Shown here one piece after another: positions 14,601-26,600 of a DNA stretch of 64,000 nucleotides. Under the pieces are notes generated by a model. That model was not told where the DNA came from and did not search any database. It was given only the letters and a program-made list of their open reading frames with translations. The translations under genes and the position numbers were made by a program. This stretch comes from Lineus longissimus (Eukaryota; Nemertea; Pilidiophora; Heteronemertea; Lineidae). Numbering within the stretch: the first letter of the stretch is position 1; each line of letters opens with the position of its first letter. The stretch covers positions 13,441,501 to 13,505,500 of the forward strand of contig NC_088323.1 in NCBI RefSeq assembly GCF_910592395.1, in the 5' to 3' direction.

Positions 14601-17600
14601 TAATATGTAATTTGAGACAAAGCTGAAATAATTGAACCTGACAATTAAATAGTTTGCCAGGCACATGGGAACACTAATTTTAAAACTCTGTGACGCCTAC
14701 CTTAGACTTAGTGAACTCAATATTAACCTGACAACTCTTCATTACACAGCTTTTATCATTTTTTTTACAAACTAAAATCTAGACTAAATATAAATTAAAA
14801 ATCATTAGTTGTCCTCAAACTTCATCTGTAAACATGCAATGTGCATGTCTGTGATATGTCATACCTGTACTAGCTCTGTCACTACAAAATTGTTCGAATC
14901 TGTGTCGTGCAGGCTGTAGCTGTCGTACTTGGCACAATGGCCCATTGAGTCGCATCTTGCGTCTCCAGCGAGCTTGGGAACTTCTCCAAGAGACCTAACA
15001 CTGCTGACGGACTCCTCCTCCCACACATTGCGAATCGCCTGGTGCAAGAAATTTCTCTGATTACCAAAATAAGTCATAGGAGAGATTCCCTGCACCCCCC
15101 CCCCCCCCCCACGACCAAGTCCACGACCCGCAGAGTCTTGCTCAGAATCGCTCCTGCAGCAAGGATTGCTGTAGAGAGTCCAATATTGCCGCAGGCGTAT
15201 TTCCCCACCATGGACTGGTTCCTCCACTTCCATTCCTTGTCACATGAGAGGCAAGACTGAGTAATGTAGATCATGGAGCTCTTCCAATACAGCACTGCAT
15301 GTTTACAAATGCTGGTCATCACCTTCCTGCGTGTTGAGTGTGTGCGCTATAGTAACACTCATAGTAAGCGCATGCCCAGGTCTTCCTACCTTGTTACTAT
15401 GTATTACTAACCCAGGCTTGATTAAACAACTTCTATTACTGTGTGGAGACATACACCTCAATCCAGGGCCTATTGGGTTGAACGTTCTATATTCCAACGT
15501 AAATAGCCTAACTGCAGAAAAGGGTCAGCGATTTAATGACATGAGTCTTACACTCAAATCAGATGATATTGATGTGGCCTGTTTGTCTGAGACTGGTTGT
15601 AATCTAGATTTGGCAAGTGTTAAAATAGATGGCTATCATAGTATGGATCAATCACTATACAAGCCCAAGGGACGCGGTCTGCTTGTCTTTGTCAAAGAGT
15701 CTCTGTGTTTCAAGAGAAGAAAAGATCTCGAAAACCAGTTGGATGACTGTATGTGGTGTGAGATCAAATCCAGCTTTAATACCATATTAGTAGGGTTATT
15801 TTACAGATCTCCTTCGCAATCTGCTGTATTGAGGAATGAGTACTTTACCAATGTAGACGACAATATTGTGAACGCCTTGACCGGAGCCTCAGGCACGGTA
15901 ATAGTTGGTGGGGACTTCAATGCCCGCAGTAAGTTTTGGTGGAGTGATGACATTAATACTGTTGAGGGAAACTTACTTTACGACATCTCTGTCAAACATT
16001 CACTTTTCCAGTTCATTGATAAGCCGACTAGGATCACAGAGGCAAGTAAATCATGCTTGGATCTTATTTTTTGTAATACAGCCGGCCAAGTCTCGAGTTC
16101 TGATGTTGGTATCCCGTTTTCATTGTCTGATCATTGTACAACCTCAATCTGTTTCGACTTCAAACGGTCCTTTCCATCTGATCCTTCCATCTTGAGAGCT
16201 TGAAAGTTTTCCCAGCTTGATCATGAAAGGTTAAATTCATCGGTTCGCAATCTCGACTGGGATTCGGTCTTTAGATCTGGCAATCCCGATGTCATTTGTA
16301 ATCTTTTCGTGAGTACTCTGTACTCAATGTTCGAGGTCCATATTCCTCATTCTGATAGAGTCAGCAGACGTAACGATATGCCATGGTTCAACTTAGTGAT
16401 TAGGAGAGCAATACAGAGGCGTACAAAACTTTTCAAGAAAATGACCAAGGTTAACAGTGCCGGTAATGTTTACCGCTTCAGGGAAGCAGTGAGGAACGTA
16501 AGGGAGCTTGTTACCGGAGCAAAGCGTACACATCACGATAAAGTCTGTAATTCGCTCAGTGAGCACTCAACAGGTTCGAAGAACTACTGGGCCATCCTGA
16601 AACAGCTACTGGGCAAAAAGGTCAGTGGTGGAATAGCGACCTTGGTGAGTTCCGGTGTTGTCCTTGACTCGGATGGGATGAAATGTGAGGCTTTCCTCAA
16701 CCATTTCTCAGCTAAATTTCATCACAACTTCGTCACATCTACGGTTCCTGATTTTGGCAGAAGAACCGAGCGTTCGTTATCAGATCTACATGTCTCTAAG
16801 GAAGAAATCAGGAAGCTTTTGCTAAAGTTAGACTCATCAAAGGCCGGGGGCATTGATGGTATTACTAACAAAATGATAGAGCTGGTTGCTGGTTCCCTGG
16901 ACGAACCGTTAAGTCGGTTATTTAACTTATTGTTGCTGTCAGGTCACTTCCCTTCAGCCTGGAAGGTGGGTATTGTTGTTCCCATATTCAAAAACAAGGG
17001 ATCGAAATGTTCGACCGATAACTACAGGCCGGTAACCTTACTGAATTCGTTGTCAAAGGTATTTGAACGCACAGTGTATGAGGCTATCTTGAGGTACCTT
17101 CAGGAGGATAACTTGTTGTTTGAACGTCAATCCGGATTCCTGCCAGGTCACGATACTCAGAAACAACTTGTCGCCATTGTTCACAATATCTTGTCAAACA
17201 ATGATGCAAAACGGGTAACAAGGGGCGTCTTTCTCGATATCTCAGGGGCATTTGATGCCGTACCACATTATCTCTTGCTAAAGAAGCTCAAAGGTTATGG
17301 CATTATTGGAAATATTTTTAATCTCCTTCAGTCCTATTTGAATGGTAGAGGTGTCAGAGTCAGGGTTAATAACACATTATCCAACCTGACCCAACCAGGC
17401 TATGTAAACTCAGGAGTACCCCAGGGATCAATACTGGGGCCTATCATGTTTCTCATTTACATTAATGATTTAAGTGAATATGTTAGGAACTGTACCTTGT
17501 ATATCTATGCCGACGACTGCTCACTATTTCTGCCAGTAAGCTACGCAGAGGACATCAATCTGTCAACAAAATTAATTCAGGAAGACCTTCACAGTCTTCT

Positions 17601-20600
17601 TGCATGGTCGAAAAGATGGAAGCTAGACTTCAAAGCTGAGAAAAGCAAGGAGGTTATTTACCGCTCACCTCGTCGTAAGGTCCGCAACTTTGGCTATCTT
17701 GAACTAAAGGGGAGTGTTATCCCCCGTGGCCAGTCTCACAAACATCTTGGTATCATACTGGATGAAACACTGTCGTTTGAGCATCACATTTTGTATGTCG
17801 TGGGTAAATGTAACAACTTATTGAACCCATTAAAAACTTTGCAGGGTTCACTACAGTCCAAACACCTCGAGAAGCTTTATTTCTCATTCATATTACCTCA
17901 CTCGGAGTATGGTTCTGTCATTTTCGACTCGGCAAACATCACTTTACTATCTAGACTCGATAAGGTTCATTATCGGGCTGCCCTGATTGTAAGTGGTTGC
18001 ATATGGGGCACTAATACCATCAACGCTCTTGACTGTCTGGGCTGGGTGACCCTTGGAAGGCGGAGAACGGAGAAAAAGTTAATCCTGATGTACGATGTTG
18101 AACATAACAATATACCCACTTACGTTCACAATGAATTTGTTCAGTATCGAAACCCCGTCTTTGACGGGCGTCTTAGAAATCGCAGAACCTACAATCTTCC
18201 TAGAAACATGTCGCAGAATCTCACAAAATCCACAATACCCAGCTCAATTAGGCACTGGTCTTCCCTTCCAATAGATGTCCAAACTCGTTACTCTCGAAAC
18301 TCTTTCAAATATCACTTAAGACTATTCCTAGGCAGGAATCAAATGTCCATGGATACGCCCAAACTAAACCTACCCCGTCAAGCTGAAATCGTTTTGAATA
18401 GGACCAGATGTGACCTTATATTCAAAAACCACCTGTTTTCTCATAACTTTGTAAATGTTAACGACCCTAACTGTAAATGCGGACACAAGGCGCAAACCAC
18501 ACGCCACCTCTTCTTCAATTGCCCTCTTGCCGACATGCTTAGGGTTGATCTTTTTGATGACCTGAATACGCTGCCATCATTCACCTTTATATTCTACAAC
18601 CTTTGCCAAGAAGACAGGCTGCAGTTGTTATTGAATGGCCATTACAGATTGTCTATTGTAGACAATATCTTTATCGTTACTAGAGTCAGCACCTTTATTG
18701 CTGAACTCGCAATTCTTTAACTTATGAAGCCTGTTTTCAATTATCATATCCTTGTTTGTTTAATTCTTCTCTGCCATCATTCACTTTTCTCTATGTAATA
18801 ATAACCAGGGCTAATAATGCTTGATAGCCTAGCCCTGGGATTCATCTGTATGTTACAATATTATTGAAAGTAATAAAATTATTTCAAACAAGAAACAATG
18901 GAGCTCTTCTCTGACGACACCCGTGCCTCTGCTCCAACATAACCGCATTGGTGACAACCATTGAACACGGATAGCAATTGTCCTTCTGACACAACATACA
19001 TCTCCTCTAACCTGGCTTTCTTGCTCAACCTAAAATTGCAAAGGAGAATGCGGTTCGATAGACATGTATTCTTTTTATGATAAAGATGATTTAGATCCCC
19101 CAATGGTCCAAGCTAAATATTATTAAACCCCCCTGTTCTTTATTTCGTAGGTAGTAGGCCCACATCTTTGTAATTTAAGGAACTAAGTTGAGAGTCAGCA
19201 TGACTGCAGTGCTTTGTACAAAGTGTATGCTCTTGACGCACACCCCATACAATGTGTAACTCATAGTAGACAGTGCACGACTGGGCTCTGTACAAAATGT
19301 ATGCTCTTGAAGTGCACAGCATGCAATGTGTAATTCATAGTAGACAGTGCAACATTGAGAAATAAACACCACATTCGCATATCCAGACTTGTTGTTGTTA
19401 TAACTAGGGGATCGACCCACGATTTTCGGATGTTACACTTGCGACGTCATTTAGCTGTCCATGCGCCTTTCTGTAGGACCGATAGGGCAAGAAACTCATT
19501 TATCCCTTCTGCTTGTTCCATCTTGAACGATTTACCCGCCAACATAAAGCAGTCACCTACATTATATTCTTTCAGGACAAGATATAAAATACAATACTTC
19601 AAACAACGTGTTTTTTTTCGGAGCTGGTCATGGCTTATGTAAGATTGATAACACTCGTTTTAGACTTGGTAGAACCAGAGTCTCTCAAATAAGAGACAGG
19701 TCACGGCAAGTTTCATCTGATCCCACAGCTCTCTCGGGCAATTAATTAGAAGTCGTGATGAAGAACGTTTTACTTCAGCTACAAACTGAGCGCAGATGCA
19801 AAACAATGATAACAAGATCAAATATTCAACGAAAAATATACACCGCACATGCAGTATACATAAGAGTTCTCGGATAACAAATACATACAATATACATTTT
19901 TAAAAATTTATATCGATGTGAACGATCAAACCATTTAGGTAGATATGTTATTTAATTTTTATTGGCTGCTAATTGGCAAACTAAACAATAAGCAAATCGA
20001 AATTAAGCTGCATGCATGCACCCACTGATCGGTTTGCAATTTGTTATAAAAAATCCATAATTAGGTTGTGATCAATGGCAAACTTGTGACACGCACATTA
20101 TGAGAAGACTCAGAATATACACATCATGTTTGTAAGGTTCAGACCAAATGGCGTGTTTAACAATATTGGACAGTATTCCTCACGCCACTTTTGCACTTAA
20201 ATGTTTGCCAAAACAAGCTCATCGATGGGAAAATGAACCGTTTTCTAATCTTAAAGGAAAGAACTTGGGCTTCAAAATATCAGAGACATTGAATTAGAGA
20301 AATGTTGATAAAACAAAAATGTTGATTTCTAAACATGCTAACGTTTGACCACAAAAGTCGAGATATTTTGAATGTGTTTTCATACTCTTTTTAAATCTTT
20401 ACCGCGAACGCGAAAGTGATCTGCTATAAAACTAGTTGTAGTTGGTCAAACTTGATGAGATATGAATATCCCACCAGATGACATCAAATGGAACCTTATG
20501 ATACCTTTAGATGGTCCATTTAGCACCGACAACATACCTAACTGCTTATTAACTGCTAACCACAACAATATGTGATGATCCGGAGAAGAAAAATGCATTT

Positions 20601-23600
20601 CGAAAATTATTCTCAAATCAGTGCGTCACTACATCTCAAAACTGTCGAAAAGTGACACTATATCTGAATATTTGACACTATATCTGAATAGCTGTATAGA
20701 AATATGTGCATTTGAAGCTGGCGTTTGCTCTAAAACGGAGCATTTGGCTATGTTCAGCTGATCGAAGAATAATTGTTCAAGTTCCAGATGTGTGGAATTT
20801 GCCTGGGTCAACGCGTGACCCGAGAGAGCTCTGTCCAAACGCGCGTCTTTTGGAACGAGCGGCGACTTTGATGTTGAAACCATACGTTCCCTAGTTGCCT
20901 GACAAGTTATTTGAAAGACCCTGTTTAGACAACTCTCAAATCTGATTTCTACTCAAGGTCTATCATCGACTCTCCTATGTACTCCTATAGGCAAGACTCT
21001 GAGACATACTTCCATTACTTTGTTAATTGCAACCTATATGACCCTCAGCGTGCAATTCTGCTGATATGAGACGTATTTTCGACGCGTGTCGTCTTTCTCT
21101 CAACAATTTTTCTCCCAATCTAATCCTCAGACAAGTAGTTTTTGGATTTGATCTTCCATTTGTAAATCATAACCCAATACTTTTTACCGTCGTCAAGGAA
21201 TTTATCAAAAACTCCAACAGATTTGCCTTTTAGCCCTCCTGACCACACTGCAAAGATACGGCTTCATAAAGTATTGGGAAATTGTGAATTTGATTGTCAA
21301 CCTATATTCACCAGCATTCTGCTACTCCAGTTGTAATAGGTGGCCATAATGTACCTTGGTACGCGGCACCTTCAATAAATAAAATCAGAAAGAAAAAAAC
21401 CGAAGATATTTCGTGATCAGCCAAAATAATTATGATTTTTTTTTCTCCAGAAATCTTTGTAAGTTGGAAACATGAATCATAAGGCGCGATAATTTGGTGG
21501 TTTTAAAGTAGTGCATAGGTTACATAATTGAATTGAATCTACTCAAAGTGATCTCGACTTCTAGCTCTTACGTATACCTAATTATATACATGTATGGTGA
21601 TATTTTAAAACTTGATTGTTGACGGTGCCAATGGACAGCGCTGATGCTCACCTTTCACAACTGTCACCTTGCTGTCGTAGATGTATTTTGGCAAAGCTTC
21701 ATTTCTCCGCACAGGAACACGTAGAATGTAAGATGTACGGACCTCTCCGCTCAAGGACACGCCGATTCTACACAAAATTGAGCCTTTTTGGCTCACCTGT
21801 GAGCCTTTACCATCACGCAGTGTCCGTCGTCGACCGTCGTCGTCCTTCGTCGTCGTCGTCGTTAGACATGGGTGGCACGTTTTGTAACTCTTACTTGGGA
21901 CACATGTACCCCTAGGTGACCGCTACTCAGAGACCGAATCGCGGCCTCATATGATACACGGTTTTGCCACCAGGGGGCCAGAGTTGAAAAATAGAAAAAT
22001 TATGTTTTCTCCCTTATTACCGGTTTGAAAAATTTGAAAAAAATATGGTAGGTACTTCTACCAATGGGACATCACATATCCTCCGGGTTTTTGATTTGAC
22101 CTACTTTTGAAGGTCAAAGAGGTCAAAGTTTGTCGGCAGCAACGCCGTTAGTCGGTGGTGGCACGTTTCGTAACCACTTTAGCCAGAGATCTCAAACTTA
22201 TAAAAATGTACCCCTGGGTAACCCCTACACAGATACCGAATCTTGGCGTAATGCAATTCACGGTTTGGCCAATAGGAGGCCAAACGTTAAAAGTGAAAAT
22301 ATATGATTACTTGTCTGGTCCGAAAAATCTGAAAAAAAATATGATAGGTACTTCTTGCAGTGTTACATCATGTATCCTTTGCGGTTTTTTTACCTACTTT
22401 TCAAGGTCACAAGGTCAAGATCGTCCAGGGGCACTGCCGTTAGACAACAGTGGCACGTTTTGTAACCGCTGAAGCTATTGAACTCTAACTTGGTACACAT
22501 GTACCCCTGGGTGATCGCTACTCAGACGCCCAATTGCGGTCTCACATGATTCATGGTTTGGCCACCAGAGGGCCGAAGGTCATAAATGAAAATATAGGGT
22601 TTCTCTCTTATTACTGGTCTGAAAGTGAAAGATTTGAAGAAAAAAATATGGTAGGTACTTCTGGCAGTGTTTCATCGTATATCCGCCGCAATGAAAACTT
22701 TAAAAATTTTCAAGCTGATCCAAATGTCCTTGCAGCCTCCATTGTTGCATTTGCAGAATCACGGTTAAACCAATCCAATTCAGACACTTGTCTCTCACTG
22801 CCTTATTTCCAGCATTTTCGTCATGACCAACCCCAGGTCCACGGCAACAAACGACTTCCACATGGTTTGATATTGTATGTAAAAGAAGAATTCAGATTTC
22901 TAGAAAAGATATTTTACAGAAACCAAAACTTCGAAGCTATATATACATGTACACGCTCCCGAAATTCTCCCGATATTTTCACATATTAATCGTTTATGCA
23001 TCACCCATATGTTCATTTCAACATGTCACTGATAATCTCGCCACCTGCCTCCGATCATACCAGCCGACTGAAACATATGCCATTCTTGGTAACTTCAACA
23101 TGAATTCAATAGTGGGAGGTGAAAATTTCAATGCCAAACTTGAAAAATTCCTTCTCCAGGAATATAACATGAAGCAAACAGTCACTGAAGAAACGACTGA
23201 TTACCACACCAAATTAGACCTTGTATTTACAAATGCACATCATGTGGACCATACTGGGATCATTGACAATTGCTGGTCTGACCATAAAATGATATATACA
23301 GCTTTACCAATGTCAGAATCACTGACCCCATAGCCTTCCCTTTGACACAGGTGAGCACATGGTCCCTGGACCATTTCTATATATTTGTTTTAACACGAGT
23401 GTCTTATCTCAATTGCGTGTCATTAGGCAGCAACAACGTCATGTCGCAATATTCAGTGGACATGTTCGTCTCCTCACGCCTGGATTCCAACAACTGTCTG
23501 CTGTATGGTCTTCCCGAAAATACCATTGCTTCACTCCAACGAATCCAAAACCGAGCAGCCCGGATCATCAGCAGAACTAGAAAGCATGAACACATCACTC

Positions 23601-26600
23601 CTGTCCTCAAATGTCTCAACTGGCTCCCTGTTAAACAGAGAATACAGTTCAAGATACTCCTGCTGAGCTTCAATGTGGTTCATGGTAAGGCACCAGTCAA
23701 CCAGAATCTAAAATGTGTGGACAGGCCGCGTGACACCAGATCGTCATCTGACACCAATTGGTGTGCACACGTTCAAGGACCAAGTTTGGTGACCGCTGCT
23801 TTTCATCATGCGACCCCAACTTATGGAATGCCCTGCCGAAGCACATCAGAGAGGCTGAATCTATATTTGCCTTCAAGCGCCTTTTAAAATCCTGGCTATT
23901 CAGTACTGCATTCGGGGGGAGGTAGAGCTTTGAGCGGTTGCCTGTACTTTCCGGAAAGTTGGAAAGTTGGAAACCTGGAAACCTGGAAACCTGGAATATA
24001 ACTAGGTCTTCCTGCTATGTGGCGCTTGTCATCCACTTGTGTCAGTTAAAGGGATCTTTGGCTGGATGGATGATGTAACAAGGTACTCGCTAGGTGGCGC
24101 TTGACATAACAGGGTACTTCCCGCAAGGTGGCGCTTGTCATCCACCTGTGTCAGTCAAAGGGATCTTTGACTGGAAGGATGATGTAACAGGCTCTTTGGC
24201 TTGATGGGTACTTCCTGCTAGGTGGCGCTTGGTATCCAGCTCTGTCATTTGAAGGGCTCTTTGGCTAGATGGATGATGAAACAGGGTACTTGGTGCTTGA
24301 CATCTAGCAGTGTCATTTATTAAGGGATGTTTAGCTGGATTAATTTTAAGTTGTCCTCCCATGAAAAGTCCTTATAATTGGACATGTATGGCAAGCCATT
24401 TGACGTCATCAACACTTGATCGAGCGGTCACCACGTGACAAATGCAGACTGCAGACTACTCTTATTTACTTGACAAAAATGTTTTATATACATTTGTAAT
24501 TATAATTATGAACCCCCTGCTGTTGGTGTCACTGGGCCACCAGCCACGTGCTGTATCATCTGATGGTATGTCCTCCAGAAATTGCTTGCTCATCAGAATG
24601 ATGAGGGCATCCACATGTTCATCCTCGGCACCCAGTGGTTTTCCATATGCTCCAGCTCTCGCTATTTTGTATGGGACGTAGGAGTATGGGACGTAGGAGT
24701 ATCAAAAACCTGAAGCTCAGGATGCCACATGTTAGGTTTTAGAATAGCTCCTCGATAGCCCATCTTGGCCGCAATGTTTATTTGACCATGAAGTTCAGAA
24801 TGAGATAGCCTGCGGCTAAGGTAAATAAGGTGAGGATATGGGTCATGAGTAATTATGATGATGTAATTCCCATGGAAGTTTAATCCCTTCTACGGTAATA
24901 CCAAGGATACAGCTAAGCCAGCCAGTATTCAGTGGTAAATGATAGGCTCCCTGATATGCCTGATTGTAGTGGCTGGGTTCTGGAATGGCTTGACGAAATT
25001 TTGACACGTGGTGTATCAGAAAAAAAAAGATCATTGACTTAATCATGCCCCCGCTCAAATTATATTCTTCGCTACAAAATAATATCCTGTTGTGTTGGGC
25101 GTCATAAATTTAAAAGTAAATACATGTACAAAATTTAATTAAATGTTCCTGATCTGATTGCCTTGTAATGTGTACTCCCATCACAGTCCCCTCACTTAGT
25201 TGCCCCCCCCCCCCCCCCGTGGATACTCATGGAGAGTGTTATGGGTACAACCAACACAATCCCCACACTTGCAACACCACGCACGTATACGTCACCGGCG
25301 GGTACAAAACGCACTCAATAGGGCTGGACACTTTTTCCAGGGGGACATTTTCTTCTTTTACACCGGGACGGCTTGTTGCGATTAGAAACCATTGGCAAGG
25401 GGGCAGATCGATGTGATGTATACGGCGGGTACAAAACGCAGGACGCAGGACGTCATGCAGCGTCCTGCGGGACGGGGCCCATCTCAACAGCTGTTGAAAA
25501 GAAATGAGGAATTTTAGGATTCATCTCAGTAGTATGATCTCGACATATTCAGAAAATGAAGCAATGATTATCGGGAACCATCTCAGCCGTGTGATCTGAT
25601 TTTTACAGACATATTTTTGGTTGTTCATCGGGGAGTTGTGTACATAAAGGAGTCTGTTTAAAGGGGTGTTGTGTTGAGGGGATTGCTGGTTAATGCGAGT
25701 AGGCCCAGTGTGCAGGGGTAGCTGAGGGGTTGGGTTTTAAAGGGGAGTTGTGTTGAAGTTAAAAACAACACCCTCAACAGAAGTCCCAATTTAGATACCT
25801 AACCCTTCAAATCAGCTCCTTTTCTATCAAACCACTAAACACAACTCCTCTTTAAGTACCAAACACTTAACATAACCCCATTTAAACGTAACTTCCCTCA
25901 ACAAATCACCCATTCATACACCAAACCCCTGAATTCGAACAGGACTCCTCCCCTCAGCTCAACTTCCCTTTGATGTAAAACCAAATCCAGAGACAACCTT
26001 TTAGGTACACTACAGCTCCCTCATGAACAACCATGAAAAATCAGATCACAGATGGTCCCTAAAATTCCTCATTTCATTTCCTGCATCTGTTGAGATGGGC
26101 CTCGTCCTGCAGGACGCTGCAGGACGTCCTGCGTCCTGTGTTTTGTACCCGCCGGTGACGTATACGTGCGTGGTGTTGCAAGTGTGGGGATAGTGTTGGT
26201 TGTACCCATAACACTCTCCATGAGTATCCACGGGGGGGGGGGGGGGGTCAACTAAGTGAGGGGACTCTGATGGGAGTACACATTACAAGGCAATCAGATC
26301 AGGAACATTTAATTAAATTATGTACAGTGGAACCCCGGTAACACGACCACCCAAGAGACTTATGGTCGTGTTACCGGGGTGGTCGCGTTAGTGAATTTAA
26401 GAATCATAAGTTGGTTTTCCCGCCAAAACATCGTCCTAGCAGATATGCTGTGTGTACATTGACATGCATTAATGACTACGCCACCGGGTGATTCGATAAT
26501 TTTGTGTGTATATTACGAATAAAAAATCATTTTCTTGAGTGTTTTGCGTTTAATTTGCAACTTATGTAAATGAGTAAATAAACTGACGAGAGCTAATTAG

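Larger units (their letters stand above)
15285..18897 (+). mobile_element. 5'-truncated non-LTR retrotransposon (LINE) with exact 12-bp target duplication
   Basis: ATGGAGCTCTTC stands at 15,273-15,284 and again at 18,898-18,909, directly outside a 3.6 kb segment encoding an APE-type endonuclease and a reverse transcriptase on the plus strand. The reading frame is already open at the first inserted base, so the copy is truncated within coding sequence, as is usual for target-primed reverse transcription. The 3' end is a short AT-rich tail without a long poly(A). The insertion cuts an exon of the minus-strand Kolobok-like gene. Removing the segment plus one copy of the repeat restores that exon's frame. 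Confidence 0.92.
12950..19029 (-). pseudogene. Kolobok-like DDE transposase gene, multi-exon, split by a LINE
   Basis: Minus-strand exons run 19,029-18,898 and 15,284-14,865 (one exon cut by a LINE), 14,588-14,396, 14,171-13,933, 13,806-13,635, 13,508-13,360 and 13,119-12,950 (TGA stop). All boundaries are GT-AG. Visible blocks are a zinc-type CHQCG...CLSC pair with WKWRNQ, LAGDARCDSMGHCAKYDSY, ELITDGH, HYFDIWHVAKG, INHLYWC, LFPRC.H and AALHFNENAGR. The D-rich blocks fit the DDE catalytic core of TTAA-type cut-and-paste transposases; I call the family Kolobok from motif memory. Breaks are the LINE insertion, a 15-17 nt G/C homopolymer near 15,104 that changes frame, and a one-base frame change near 13,970. 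The 5' start was not found. Several introns in a transposase could mean an old or co-opted gene. Confidence 0.65.

Noticed and set aside
15042-15260. Pro-rich plus-strand frame near the C homopolymer
   Set aside because: It arises from the C run and is antisense to the Kolobok-like exon.
11547-19178. Firm call of TTAA-bounded terminal repeats for a Kolobok element
   Set aside because: Only nine shared bases after TTAA, at slightly different offsets; kept only as a hypothesis.
24843-25058. 71-codon frame in the foldback element as a gene
   Set aside because: Its duplicate in the other arm is explained by the palindrome; it has no motif and no promoter or splice context.
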